A DNA stretch of 64,000 bases from Deltaproteobacteria bacterium RIFCSPHIGHO2_01_FULL_43_49 (GCA_001798075.1 MGRG01000007.1:34527-98526), one strand, 5' to 3'. Counted from the first letter of the stretch, positions 1 through 8,123 are shown. The notes: generated by a model from the letters alone, not told the origin. Numbers and translations are program-made.

Positions 1-242
1 ATCTGCTCTTTTAAATGATATTTCACTTTGAGCAATTCCTTCAATAATTCCGAGCACTTCTCCAAGGCTCTCATTGCTTTGGCCGCCTCTTTCCCTTTCC
101 CCATACCCTTCTTGTCTTTATAGACTTTCTCTAGTTTCTCGTAGGCATCGGCAAAGGCTTTATTAAGCCCATTAAAGTCCTCGGAATCGATGAGTTTTTC
201 AATGTGAGGATAACCGACCGTCGTTTGTTGCGTTGGGGCCAT
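1..242 (-). CDS. Small charged hypothetical protein, 3' end cut by the window edge
   Basis: An open frame starts at an ATG whose complement is at 240-242 and runs off the left edge without a stop. The visible 80 residues begin MAPTQQTTVGYPHIEKL and are strongly helical, with many Lys, Glu and Leu residues after residue 30. There is no signal peptide or membrane segment. The product is probably cytoplasmic. I do not recognise a family. A small helical protein near FHA and type III export genes could be a chaperone or needle-complex accessory, but nothing in the sequence proves this. Confidence 0.6.
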   Translation of the reverse strand, partial: MAPTQQTTVGYPHIEKLIDSEDFNGLNKAFADAYEKLEKVYKDKKGMGKGKEAAKAMRALEKCSELLKELLKVKYHLKEQ

Positions 243-348
243 GCTTTTTAGAAGATAGCAGATTAAAGTCTACTGTGCAATTGGCTTTAGTTGATGCCAA
301 TTGCTTTGAGCTCCTTCTTTTATATTAGTTTGTTTTCTTCTGGCTACC

Positions 349-490
349 TGACTCCGAGGGGATGCAAGGGACGCTATCTAATTGGGGGCTCTGCCCCCAA
401 TTAGCGCTCTCTCTTGCCCCGCCAAATTATTCATAACCCCGTAATGTGTGGCGGTGCTGCGAGATGCCCTTGCACCCCCTCTCCGTCACG
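349..490 (-). repeat. Cloverleaf-type palindromic repeat, copy 1
   Basis: An outer imperfect stem encloses two hairpins. One is at 378-404 (CTAATTGGGGG pairing across a CTCTG-type loop) and one at 417-456 (CCCCGCCA pairing with TGGCGGTG). The whole unit is an inverted copy of the element at 7273-7414, so the two face each other across about 7 kb. It lies in the non-coding stretch 243-905, where I see no credible gene. Confidence 0.8.
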
Positions 491-565
491 CCATCGAAAA
501 CAAGCTTTATTCAAAAAATAAGGTAGGTCGCTCACGCAATTGGCATACAGTGCTGCAAATAACAA

Positions 566-614
566 AAAGAACGGATACTTGCTGCAACATTTTGCAAAAA
601 GTATCCGGTTCTTT
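566..614. other. Strong stem-loop in non-coding DNA
   Basis: The arms at 566-587 and 592-614 are complementary over about 20 pairs with one bulge and a 4-base loop. The left arm contains GAACGGATACTT and the right arm AAGTATCCGGTTC. A T-rich tract follows (TTCTTTCTTTGATTT), so this could be an intrinsic terminator or a small structured RNA. No gene ends directly beside it. Confidence 0.5.
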
Positions 615-741
615 CTTTGATTTAAAAATTGGTGATTATTTTTATAAAATTTTTTGTCGTGACTTTAAGATACCGTTTTATTTGACTTTTTTGGCTGCTC
701 TCTTTGGGCAATCGTGCGAGTTAACGGTATAGTACAATAAT

Positions 742-895
742 CGAAAAGGGCGAACGAGACAGGTGAGAAGGCGTCCGCAGTCCCGCCAGACTGATTGGGG
801 GATCTAATGCTTGGCGGGACGAGGATAGAGTGAGATTTTGGGGGCTCTCCCCAAAATCGAGCGGCCTGCGAACCTGGCGAGTGGAAGCCTTTTCG
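742..895 (+). repeat. Cloverleaf-type palindromic repeat, copy 2
   Basis: The outer stem pairs CGAAAAGG (742) with CCTTTTCG (888-895). Inside are hairpin 780-820 (GTCCCGCCA with TGGCGGGAC) and hairpin 834-858 (GATTTTGGGG with CCCCAAAATC). The linker GACGAGGATAGAGTGAG matches the linker of copy 3 in form. The element sits at the 3' end of the downstream minus-strand FHA/PEGA gene and may act as its terminator. Confidence 0.7.
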
Positions 896-905
896 CTATA
901 AAACC

Positions 906-2969
906 CTATTGGGGGATCGGTTTCAGTTTGGCCAATACGGGGTTGAATTCGTTGACGGTCAAGTTGAGGGTCAAGTCAAGAGGTTGAAAACCGACCTTTT
1001 CGAGTCGGACTCGGTAGCTTCCTAAACCCATTTCGTGGAGCAAAATAGGAGTCGTCTGTTCTAATTTTTTGTCGTTCAAATAGAGGATAGCCCCTGCCGG
1101 TTCGGATTGAATATAAACAACAGAACGGAGTGGAGAAATTTTTCGCAAAATATTATGACCTTCCCTTAAGACCGCTTCCTCTTTGGCGTTGAGAAAAACC
1201 TCAACCAACGGAACCAAGGCCTGGGTAGCCATCTTCTGTTCCGACAAAACATTGGCCATCCCTAATTTTGCCCAATATTTAAAATCGTCGTGCGATTTGG
1301 CCTGATCATAATAACCATAGGCCTTTTGGAAATCTTTGAGTGTCAAATAAACATTCCCCAAAAGATATCTGGCCTCGGCGGTTTCTCTTTCAGTCGGATT
1401 GAGTGTAAAAGAATCGGAGAGGGCTTGCACCGCTTCCTGATAGAGTTCTTGATTCAGGTTTGCTTTAGCTTGATTAATTTTTTCACCGGCCGGCGATGTT
1501 TTTAAAACAATCTCTTTTTTGAAGGGCGTGTTGACATCGGCTGTAAATTCTTCTGTCGATTCAAAATAGCCATCTTTGCGAACCGTCAAGGTATGTTTGC
1601 CGACCGGAATGGTTCCCACAAAGGGTGTCTGCCCGATTTTTTTCTGATCGACAAAAAGATCAGCCCCAGCAGGGATAGAGCGAATCTCCGCCGGCAATTG
1701 TTGCAAACCCTCTTCGGTTACTTCCAAAACATAGGTAGGCTGATCTTCTTTGAGGACAAATTCTCTGTGAAAGACAATATCTTCAATTGCACTTGCCGCA
1801 TCACCCATCTGTTTGAGCTGACGCAATTCCACAATATACCTTCCGAACGGCGCATAAATCGGTTTGTTTAAAACTAGATTTTGCAACTTGATTGGTTTTC
1901 CTTGAAAGCGGTTGTAGTCAAAATAGGCCTCCAAATAAAGCGCGGCATCACGCGGTAGCGAAGTCACTTTGATAGTCCCCAAGGGTGCTCGAAACAAAAG
2001 CGGCAACGTGGATTGATCGGGACTGACTTGAAATTGAAGTTTACTCGTATAAGTTTCTTGTATTTCCGGCATTTCAAATTGGGCCTCAATATCATAAGAT
2101 TGATTCGGGACCAAATCGACATTGACTTTCAAAGGTGTTTTCCCAATTTCTTTTGCTTCTCCCCCTTCGGCAGAAAAACGAACAGTGGCTGGAAATGGGT
2201 TTGCCACACAATCCAAAAAGACGGGGACCGTTTGAGGTTTAACAGGCTCCGGCGGGCCTAGGGGAATGGTTTGCGGCTCTATCGGTTTGGTTGCTACGGG
2301 GGTCTCCTTTGGTTTTTTCTCCTCTTTTGTCCCTGGAGCCAAAACGGTTTGCCAATAAAAATAAAGCCCCGCAGCCAGGACTACCACAAACAAAGTACCA
2401 TACAAAACCCAAGTTCTTACTTTAGGAAAACCGGTTACCTTTGACATCTCCTCTTCTTCCAAAGGAGAATGGGGAGAGGTAACCTCTCTTGTAGGTTGCG
2501 GTTTTCCTGGAGCACCGAGGCGGGCTGTTTCCCCGCTGACAGGTCGCTCGCCAACCATCATGGTTCCAAATTCACCGACATCTTGAGAGGGAACTTCCAT
2601 CTCTTCTGCTTGATCGATTTCTTGTGTGATGAGTCGGATTGTGTAGATACCGACACGAACCAAATCTTTATGGCCAATCACAACAGACCCTTCAACCAAA
2701 GCGCCATTCACAAAGGAACCGTTTTTGCTTTGCAAATCATTGACGGTCCAACCCTGAGCTTCTAAATTTAATTCGAGATGTTTTCTCGAAACACTTTGGT
2801 CGTCCAAAACAACATGACATTCATCCAATCTGCCAATGATGTTGATCCCTTCTTTGAGGGGAAATCGGGCACCGGTGTGGGGGCCATCCACAATGACAAC
2901 ATAAGGAGGTTTTAAACCGGTGGGTTTATCCCCTTCTCCGAATAAAATTGTTTTGTCAGCATCGGCCAT
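906..2969 (-). CDS. FHA domain, single membrane segment and two PEGA domains (687 aa)
   Basis: The cytoplasmic N-terminus holds an FHA phosphothreonine-binding fold at about residues 25-112, with the GR..(x)..SRKH and SKNGSFVNG signatures intact. A membrane helix at about 186-207 is followed by a Pro-rich linker. The outer part has PEGA-type beta repeats near 430-475 (IPAGADLFVD) and 620-670 (EPAGAILYLND), with TPR-like helices between (about 500-600). The topology suggests it links a phosphorylation signal inside the cell to the periplasm or cell wall. FHA-TM-periplasmic architecture also occurs in the SctD ring protein of type III systems, but PEGA domains are not typical of SctD, so I do not call it that. 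The start is the ATG at 2969; no clear ribosome site is visible. Confidence 0.85.
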   Translation of the reverse strand: MADADKTILFGEGDKPTGLKPPYVVIVDGPHTGARFPLKEGINIIGRLDECHVVLDDQSVSRKHLELNLEAQGWTVNDLQSKNGSFVNGALVEGSVVIGHKDLVRVGIYTIRLITQEIDQAEEMEVPSQDVGEFGTMMVGERPVSGETARLGAPGKPQPTREVTSPHSPLEEEEMSKVTGFPKVRTWVLYGTLFVVVLAAGLYFYWQTVLAPGTKEEKKPKETPVATKPIEPQTIPLGPPEPVKPQTVPVFLDCVANPFPATVRFSAEGGEAKEIGKTPLKVNVDLVPNQSYDIEAQFEMPEIQETYTSKLQFQVSPDQSTLPLLFRAPLGTIKVTSLPRDAALYLEAYFDYNRFQGKPIKLQNLVLNKPIYAPFGRYIVELRQLKQMGDAASAIEDIVFHREFVLKEDQPTYVLEVTEEGLQQLPAEIRSIPAGADLFVDQKKIGQTPFVGTIPVGKHTLTVRKDGYFESTEEFTADVNTPFKKEIVLKTSPAGEKINQAKANLNQELYQEAVQALSDSFTLNPTERETAEARYLLGNVYLTLKDFQKAYGYYDQAKSHDDFKYWAKLGMANVLSEQKMATQALVPLVEVFLNAKEEAVLREGHNILRKISPLRSVVYIQSEPAGAILYLNDKKLEQTTPILLHEMGLGSYRVRLEKVGFQPLDLTLNLTVNEFNPVLAKLKPIPQ

Positions 2970-3012
2970 AAACAGGTATTAATATTTATACTGAGCGTGC
3001 CGAAGTATAAAC

Positions 3013-4110
3013 TTGCATATCCAAAAAAGCAAACGCATACTGATAGTTATGGCTTTTCTCGTCTCTTGGTTTTTAGTCTTCAGTCTTATTTTCCCAAGCG
3101 CCCATGCAAAAAAAACCGGCCAAAAGAACCCGCAAAAACAAGCGCAGACTCTGTGCATCAACTGGCCCAAGGTTTTTGCACAAGAGGCGATGCGCCGCAT
3201 TCCTCCAACCGCAGAAATTGTAAGCGTCACCCCTTTTTATAATGACACGGAACAAAGTGCCGACCAGTGGATTTCTGAGGGACTGGCTGATTTAATGATG
3301 CGCTATTTGGCGGTCGACCCCAACTTAGGGGTGCTACCAGAAAAACAGACGCCGAGACTTGTTCCGGAAAAACCGGTTCGCTACATTGTTGGTGGCCTTT
3401 TTCAGCATATTCAAGATTGGTTAAGAATTTTTGTGCAATTGAAAGATGGAAAAGGAAATCTGTTGGCCCAATTTCCTGTCGAAACACCCTACCCCTTACA
3501 TCAGCAATTTTTTAGCGGCTTGAAACTGGCCAGTGTTGGAATTTTTGAAAAATTGGGTCACAAAAAGATCAATACCAAACAGCTCAGTATAATTGAAAAT
3601 GAGACCGGCAGTGTTCAATCTTTTGAAAATGTCATTAAAGGCAAAATGGCATTGGAAAGTTATGACCCTAACAAAATAGAAGTGGCCCTCGTCTGGTTTC
3701 AAGAAGCAAGGCGTGAGGATCCCCATTACCCGATGGCTTATCTTGGTCTCATGGAAACCCAAGGATTTTTAAGCCTTCACAAAAAGCAGTTGGAACTTCC
3801 TTTTGGCAATCACTTACAGATTTTAGAAAGTACTCTCAAAGAAATGGAATCGGTTACGCGTAAAAAACCCTCTGCGCCTAACCGCTATTTGGAAGCCCAT
3901 GTTCATTATGTGACGGGAACAAGGGCGTTGGCCAAAGAAAATTTTGAAAAAGCTGCCGCAGAGCTGGAACAGGCTGCACGTTTGGTGTCAGAAGATGCTT
4001 TGGCCTCCTATTATTTGGGCCAAGCTTATGATAAAATGGGCAGGGCCGATTTGGCCGGACAGTTTCGCAATCATGCAGAGGAGATTAATCCGTGCTTAAA
4101 AGGAAAATAA
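3013..4110 (+). CDS. Secreted TPR protein with TolB/CsgG-like N-terminal part (365 aa)
   Basis: A TTG start at 3013 gives a signal peptide with a basic n-region (KSKR), a hydrophobic core and a cleavage-type SAHA-KK; an ATG at 3049 is the alternative but lacks the basic part. Residues about 65-190 resemble the periplasmic 'TolB-like' region that assesses many lipoprotein-type factors (VTPFYNDTEQ, then a GG-L-F block). The C-terminal half has TPR-like helices, ending in a clear repeat at about 310-360. It is transcribed divergently from the FHA/PEGA gene and overlaps the next gene by 19 bases, so the three genes 3013-6391 form an operon. A role in envelope complex assembly is inferred only. 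Confidence 0.75.
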   Translation: MHIQKSKRILIVMAFLVSWFLVFSLIFPSAHAKKTGQKNPQKQAQTLCINWPKVFAQEAMRRIPPTAEIVSVTPFYNDTEQSADQWISEGLADLMMRYLAVDPNLGVLPEKQTPRLVPEKPVRYIVGGLFQHIQDWLRIFVQLKDGKGNLLAQFPVETPYPLHQQFFSGLKLASVGIFEKLGHKKINTKQLSIIENETGSVQSFENVIKGKMALESYDPNKIEVALVWFQEARREDPHYPMAYLGLMETQGFLSLHKKQLELPFGNHLQILESTLKEMESVTRKKPSAPNRYLEAHVHYVTGTRALAKENFEKAAAELEQAARLVSEDALASYYLGQAYDKMGRADLAGQFRNHAEEINPCLKGK

Positions 4111-5402
4111 AAAAAGATTTGAAAAATGGAGGGGTGGCCCGGAGGGTTGTCAGCCCGATCTGTGGGGAGGGCGTGCAATCCCGGAGGGACAGGACCCGTC
4201 CATTTTTCAACACCTTTATTATTCTCCTTATTGCTATTATTTTTTTCGCAGGCCCTGCGCTTGCCAAAAAAAAATCGGGCATCATGCCATCGGAGCAGGC
4301 GGTTTTTCATAACAACCAAGGAATTAGTTTTTTAAACAAACAAGATTTGGCCAAATCAGAATTTGAATTTAAAACGGCCATCGAATTAGCTCCACAATTT
4401 GCGGAGCCCTACAACAACTTAGGACTCATCTACAAAATCAAAGGGCAATATGATCTCGCACTCTCACAATTTCGAAAGGCAGCAGAGCTCGATAAAACTT
4501 ATGCCTCCCCTTACAACCATATAGCCGCCGTTTATCTGGCGCTGGGCGATTTGGAAGCGGCATTGAAAGCGGCGAAGAAGGCAGCCAAAACCGATTCCCT
4601 CATGGCCGATGCCCATTACAATCTGGGACTCGTTTGGCTAGAAAAATCTAAAAAGGAGCAAAGCGCGAAAGCACTTTCCAACGCCCAGACGGAATTTGAA
4701 AAAACAACAGTCCTCAATCCCAATTTAGAGCCAGTTCATATCCGTCTGGCAGAAATCTATCGCGATCAGAAAAAATACGATCTAGCGATTGTCCGTTACC
4801 GTCTGGCACTCAATATATCAAACGCTCCCGATGTTTGGGAAAGTCTGGGAAATCTCTATCTGGAAATGGGGGATTCTTTCAAAGCACAAAACTGTTTTCA
4901 AAAGGCCATTGAATTAAAACCCGATACAGAAGATTCTCATTTGCAACTTGGAATTTTTTATCTCAATCAAAAAAGAAATGAAGAGGCGTTGAGTGAATTC
5001 CAAAAAGTGATCGAATTAAACCCAAAAAATGAAAAAGCTTTTTTTAGTATCGGCGCACTCAAAATGGAACAAGGCCAAATCGCCGAAGCAATGGAACACT
5101 TCAAAAAAGCAAAAATGATTAACCCCAACTTTGCCGATGCCATTTACAACTTGGGAGTTGTCTTGAACCAAATGGGGAAAACCGATCAAGCCAAACAAGA
5201 ATGGGAATATGTGGTGACCATCGCGCCAGAATATTCCAGGGCCTATCATAATTTGGCCCTACTGTCTGCAAAGTTAGGAAAAATGGATATCGCAGGCCAA
5301 CATTACTGTAGTTTTTTAAAGTCGGCCAAGGGCCAATTCCCTACTGAAGAGTCTTTAGCCAAAACGTTTCTGGAGGAATACGAGATCAAATGCCAAAAAT
5401 AA
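4092..5402 (+). CDS. Membrane-anchored or secreted TPR-repeat protein with a repeat-derived N-terminal segment (436 aa)
   Basis: A GTG start overlaps the upstream gene. After 9 residues the protein reads through a palindromic repeat (4119-4210), giving a segment at about residues 10-40 that begins NGGVARRVV and ends RDRTRPFF. A hydrophobic signal or anchor (about 41-60) follows, ending GPALAKKK. From about residue 75 there are at least nine TPR units with the usual W/Y-L-G-Y-A-P spacing, for example AEPYNNLGLIYK and ADAIYNLGVVL. TPR proteins act as protein-protein scaffolds. The extra segment precedes the export signal, so it would be lost on processing or sit in the cytoplasm. An original start just before the hydrophobic stretch, now displaced by repeat insertion, is possible. 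Confidence 0.85.
   Translation: MLKRKIKKDLKNGGVARRVVSPICGEGVQSRRDRTRPFFNTFIILLIAIIFFAGPALAKKKSGIMPSEQAVFHNNQGISFLNKQDLAKSEFEFKTAIELAPQFAEPYNNLGLIYKIKGQYDLALSQFRKAAELDKTYASPYNHIAAVYLALGDLEAALKAAKKAAKTDSLMADAHYNLGLVWLEKSKKEQSAKALSNAQTEFEKTTVLNPNLEPVHIRLAEIYRDQKKYDLAIVRYRLALNISNAPDVWESLGNLYLEMGDSFKAQNCFQKAIELKPDTEDSHLQLGIFYLNQKRNEEALSEFQKVIELNPKNEKAFFSIGALKMEQGQIAEAMEHFKKAKMINPNFADAIYNLGVVLNQMGKTDQAKQEWEYVVTIAPEYSRAYHNLALLSAKLGKMDIAGQHYCSFLKSAKGQFPTEESLAKTFLEEYEIKCQK
4119..4210 (-). repeat. Palindromic element family P, copy 1, inside a coding sequence
   Basis: The outer arms TTGAAAAATGGA (4119-4130) and its complement (4199-4210) enclose a core that matches copies at 7051-7156, 41506-41600 and 44013-44105. 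The core has the ends GGGTCCTGTCCCTCCGG and CCCTCCGGGCCACCC when read on the minus strand. It is translated in frame by the TPR gene. Confidence 0.85.
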
Positions 5403-6391
5403 TTGTCACCGAAACAGACAAACAAGATGAAAAGGTAGTACCGCTTACGAACGAAGCCTTAATTGGCAGACAGCCAGAATGCGACATTCATCTGCCGGGC
5501 TCCGGTGTTTCCAGAGAACATGCCAGAATTGTTTTGGAAGATGATCAATATTATTTGATCGATTTGGGAAGTGGTAATGGGACACTTCTCAACGGCCTTC
5601 TTTTAAAAGCCAACGAAAAAAATTTGTTGCGCAACAACGATCGTGTCACGATTGAAAACTTTCATTTAAAATTTTGGAGAACCGATGAGCTCTTTGAAGA
5701 AAGTCTGAAAGAAGAAGAGGAGGCAACCGATCCCGATATTTTGGAGGTCAAACTCCTTAAAAAAGTCCTTGATGCGGTGGACCATGAGACTGTTCCCAGT
5801 TTTGAAGTCCTCAATGGCAGCTCTGAGGGGAAGCGTTTCTTTTTCACTGATGATGTTCAAGAAATGGTGATTGGGCGCGACCCCAACACCGATTTTCCTA
5901 TTAATGAGCATGTCATCTCGAGACGCCATGCAAAAATCATGAAGCGTTGGGGAGGCATCACATTAGTCGATTTGGAAAGTAAAAATGGAAGCTACATTAA
6001 CAACAAAAGAATCACGGAAGAATTTTTGCACGATGGAGACCGCATCGCTTTAGGAACCATCGTTCTGCTTTTTAGAAACCCGCAAGAAATAAACTTAAAA
6101 GAAATCGGAGAGGAGCTAGCGAGAAAGAGACCTTTGAGCCCTAAATATGTCCCACCTCGTGCCACTAAAGCGACGGGAGAAGAGGAAGGAGAAGTAACCG
6201 GAGGGAGCCCAGCAGAGGCCCAAGAAATTTTGGAAGATATCCCTTCTTTGCAACCAGCCGCTGCGAATGCTTACCCTACCCCTCTCCAACACGAGAAACG
6301 CCTCACCCCATTTGAAATTGGAATGATAGGCCTTGGCATTGTTGTCTTCAGCTTCGCCCTCATCACACTGGTGAATTTGATCCTCGAATAA
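5390..6391 (+). CDS. Tandem FHA-domain protein with C-terminal membrane helix (333 aa)
   Basis: The ATG start overlaps the TPR gene by 13 bases. FHA domain 1 spans about 10-95 (GRQPECDIHL, SREHARI, GSGNGTLLNG) and FHA domain 2 about 140-230 (GRDPNTDFPI, SRRHAKI, SKNGSYINN). An acidic Pro-rich linker and one C-terminal hydrophobic helix (about 309-331) follow. The tail-anchored layout puts both phosphopeptide-binding domains in the cytoplasm at the membrane. Together with the FHA/PEGA gene and the PP2C gene it points to Ser/Thr phosphorylation signalling, though no kinase is in the window. The last ten codons are repeated, with synonymous changes, at 6988-7017 beyond the toxin-antitoxin module that follows. 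Confidence 0.9.
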   Translation: MPKIIVTETDKQDEKVVPLTNEALIGRQPECDIHLPGSGVSREHARIVLEDDQYYLIDLGSGNGTLLNGLLLKANEKNLLRNNDRVTIENFHLKFWRTDELFEESLKEEEEATDPDILEVKLLKKVLDAVDHETVPSFEVLNGSSEGKRFFFTDDVQEMVIGRDPNTDFPINEHVISRRHAKIMKRWGGITLVDLESKNGSYINNKRITEEFLHDGDRIALGTIVLLFRNPQEINLKEIGEELARKRPLSPKYVPPRATKATGEEEGEVTGGSPAEAQEILEDIPSLQPAAANAYPTPLQHEKRLTPFEIGMIGLGIVVFSFALITLVNLILE

Positions 6392-6435
6392 GACCTATAC
6401 TAAATACTTGAGTCGTGACGACTAAATATGTTGGT

Positions 6436-6654
6436 TTACAACTGATCCCAAACTTTGGGGTCAATGCCGGCCTGTCTTAAGATTTCACGAACCAAACTAA
6501 TATGAATATCTTTTGATTTATGAGGATTGGGGATGTGGATCTTTTGCGTTCCCTTAATCATGAAAAGATGCTTGCCACCTCCGTAAGGACCTTCATACCC
6601 CAGCTTACGAAACCGTCGAACAAGTTCTTTGAAAGAAATAACGGAAGAGGCCAT
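6436..6654 (-). CDS. hicA: HicA-type mRNA interferase toxin (72 aa)
   Basis: This is a small double-stranded-RNA-binding-fold toxin of the HicA/YcfA type. The family signature is visible: a glycine-rich turn and catalytic His in GGGKHLFM, then IPNPHKSKDIH. HicA toxins cleave mRNA when free of the partner antitoxin. It starts one base inside the antitoxin stop (TAATG overlap), so it is translationally coupled to hicB. The length is normal for the family. The pair lies in opposite orientation just after the 3' end of the tandem-FHA gene. Confidence 0.88.
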   Translation of the reverse strand: MASSVISFKELVRRFRKLGYEGPYGGGKHLFMIKGTQKIHIPNPHKSKDIHISLVREILRQAGIDPKVWDQL

Positions 6655-6899
6655 TAGGCGGCTTGAATCGGTTGGATTTTTATGCTGTGCCCATCTACCT
6701 CAGGAATAGAATCCCCATCACGAAGTTTCAAAATAAGCCACTCCTCTAAAACATCAATTAGCTCTTGGCGGCAGTCTTCTAGGGATTTTCCATTAGCCCA
6801 GACACCCTCAAAACCAGGTATTTCCCCAAACCAAGTTCCATCTCCTAATGTTTTATATTTAGCCTTTTTGATAGCGCTTTGAATGTATTCGTGAATCAT
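6654..6899 (-). CDS. hicB: HicB-type antitoxin (81 aa)
   Basis: This HicB-fold protein has a degenerate RNase-H-like body: GTWFGEIPGFEGVWANG, followed by the E-L-DVLEEWL helix and the terminal VDG..IKI strand. It neutralises HicA and usually represses the operon. It is a short HicB: the C-terminal DNA-binding domain of longer HicB proteins is not present. It is the first gene of the two-gene operon. Confidence 0.87.
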   Translation of the reverse strand: MIHEYIQSAIKKAKYKTLGDGTWFGEIPGFEGVWANGKSLEDCRQELIDVLEEWLILKLRDGDSIPEVDGHSIKIQPIQAA

Positions 6900-6987
6900 G
6901 TGAGTATGAGTATGTCATCTTTGCCCAATCTTTTCAATTCCAATTTTTCAGAAGAACTTTAATCAGAAAGTAGTTGTTTGTAGCCCA

Positions 6988-7017
6988 ATTACCTTGGTGA
7001 ATTTGATTTTGGAATAA
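6988..7017 (+). pseudogene. Displaced copy of the last ten codons of the tandem-FHA gene
   Basis: The frame reads ITLVNLILE-stop, identical in protein to the end of the FHA gene at 6362-6391. Six of 30 bases differ, and every change is synonymous. Upstream of it a decayed stretch still resembles the preceding codons (VVVCSP against VVFSFAL). It is the other border of the hicBA module. Confidence 0.75.
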
Positions 7018-7050
7018 ATTCTTCTCCGACCTTTGTGAAAAACACTTTTA

Positions 7051-7156
7051 TTAATGAAGATGGTGCTTCGGGGTCCTGCCCCTCCGGGATTGCACGCCCT
7101 CCCAACAGATCGGGCTGACAACCCTCCGGGTCACCCCTTCGCACCAACTTCATTGG
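7051..7156 (+). repeat. Palindromic element family P, copy 2
   Basis: The core runs from GGGTCCTGCCCCTCCGGG at 7071 to CCCTCCGGGTCACCCC at about 7122-7138. The outer arms are AATGAAG-GGTGC (from 7053) and their complement ending at 7154. It belongs to the same sub-type as copy 1. The short open frame 7054-7251 over it is not a credible gene. Confidence 0.8.
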
Positions 7157-7272
7157 CTAATACACTTTTCGCAGGGGCACTCCGAACTATCGCTATAGTT
7201 CAGAGCGTATGGGTGATTCTCACGCAAGCGAACCTCCTTTATATCTTTTAATAAGTTTGTCTCCGACTAGCG

Positions 7273-7414
7273 TGACTGCAAGGGGGTGTGGGTGGCTTCT
7301 CGCAGCCCCGCCACACATTACGGGGGTTATGAATAGTTGGCGGGGCGAGAGAGAGCGCTAATTGGGGGTGGTAACCCCTAATTAGATAGCGTCCCCCACA
7401 CCCCCTTGCAGTCA
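7273..7414 (+). repeat. Cloverleaf-type palindromic repeat, copy 3
   Basis: A perfect 20-base-pair outer stem (7273-7292 with 7395-7414; TGACTGCAAGGGGGTGTGGG) encloses hairpin 7306-7345 (CCCCGCCA/TGGCGGGG) and hairpin 7358-7385 (CTAATTGGGG type). The linker is CGAGAGAGAGCG. It is a near-identical inverted copy of the element at 349-490. The stretch 7018-7606 holds only repeats, the sctV remnant and an operator. Confidence 0.85.
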
Positions 7415-7488
7415 GGTAGCTAGGAGGAAACAAACTTAAATAAAAAAGAGGTTCGCTTGCGCGATGATCAGCTATGCCGGAGAAGATT

Positions 7489-7518
7489 TTAGGCGACGGC
7501 TTTTTGGAGGATTTCTTG
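7489..7518 (-). pseudogene. Displaced copy of the last codons of sctV
   Basis: On the minus strand it reads QEILQKAVA-stop, the same nine residues that end SctV at 8120-8149. Twenty bases (7499-7518 and 8130-8149) are identical. The differences in the last three codons and the stop are synonymous. It marks the far border of the copG/relE-type module. Confidence 0.75.
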
Positions 7519-7562
7519 ACTTACGGTGCCTGGCTCCAATTGTCATCTACCTATAAATTCCT

Positions 7563-7600
7563 AGAATATTCTTGATTATTCAATTAGAATGAATTAGAAT
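7563..7600 (+). promoter_or_regulatory. Probable antitoxin operator upstream of the RHH gene
   Basis: AGAATATTCT at 7563-7572 is a perfect palindrome, followed by two direct AATTAGAAT boxes at 7582 and 7592. AGAAT boxes just before a ribbon-helix-helix antitoxin gene are the usual form of an autoregulatory operator; binding is inferred. Confidence 0.5.
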
Positions 7601-7606
7601 ACAGCT

Positions 7607-7849
7607 ATGCCTAAGACGATTACTTTGAGATTAGACGATGAGGCTTATGAGAGTCTGTTAAAACACTCTGAGGTAGAAAAAAGACCCCTGTCTAACTACA
7701 TTGAAATGGCCGCTTTAGAATACAGTCGTTCCCAGGAATTCGTCGATGACGAGGAAATGATAGCGATCTTTTCCAACCGGGCTCTTATGCAAAGACTTAA
7801 GAAAGCATCCAAAGAAGCAAAAAAACGAAAGGGCCGCTTCGTTGTCTGA
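7607..7849 (+). CDS. CopG/ribbon-helix-helix antitoxin (80 aa)
   Basis: The N-terminus MPKTITLRLDDEAYESL is a beta strand plus helix typical of ribbon-helix-helix DNA-binding antitoxins. The rest is a charged helical tail (LKKASKEAKKRKGR) that would wrap the toxin. It should dimerise, bind AGAAT-type boxes in its promoter and neutralise the RelE-like toxin encoded next, which it overlaps by 8 bases. The codon pattern is like the neighbours. Confidence 0.8.
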   Translation: MPKTITLRLDDEAYESLLKHSEVEKRPLSNYIEMAALEYSRSQEFVDDEEMIAIFSNRALMQRLKKASKEAKKRKGRFVV

Positions 7850-8123
7850 TTATCGAATTTTCGAAACCCAGCAATTTCAAAAAGATCTTAAAAAATTGGC
7901 GCCCCACAGGGAAAGTCAAATCCAAGCCAAATTAAATAAATACTGCTACCCTCAACTTAAAAAAGAGCCCCACTTTGGGCCAAATATTAAGCGACTTAAA
8001 GGTTGGGAGCCGCCCACCTGGCGTTATCGCATAGGAGATTGGCGATTCTTTTACGAGATTGACGAAAAAGAAAGGATTGTCTTTTTACTTACTGTCGAAC
8101 ACCGCCGGGAAGCGTATCGCTAA
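7842..8123 (+). CDS. RelE/ParE-superfamily toxin (93 aa)
   Basis: A TTG start lies inside the antitoxin gene, so translation is coupled. The fold signatures are FQKDLKKLAP near the start, the central IKRLKGW...WRYRIGDWRFFYEI strands and the terminal ERIVFLLTVEHRREAYR. Such toxins cleave ribosome-bound mRNA (RelE-like) or act on gyrase (ParE-like). The basic residues near the end and the R-x-G-D-x-R core favour a RelE/YafQ-type ribonuclease. Its last 4 bases overlap the 3' end of the convergent sctV gene. Confidence 0.82.
   Translation: MSDYRIFETQQFQKDLKKLAPHRESQIQAKLNKYCYPQLKKEPHFGPNIKRLKGWEPPTWRYRIGDWRFFYEIDEKERIVFLLTVEHRREAYR

Noticed and set aside
448..732. A 94-codon open frame in the left non-coding region
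   Set aside because: It overlaps cloverleaf repeat copy 1 and the 566-614 stem-loop, and the composition is not protein-like.
906..2969. Calling the FHA/PEGA gene the type III ring protein SctD
   Set aside because: The FHA-TM order fits, but PEGA domains and TPR helices are not SctD features.
7054..7251. A 65-codon open frame
   Set aside because: It is the translation of palindromic element P copy 2 and flanking repeat DNA, with no family match.
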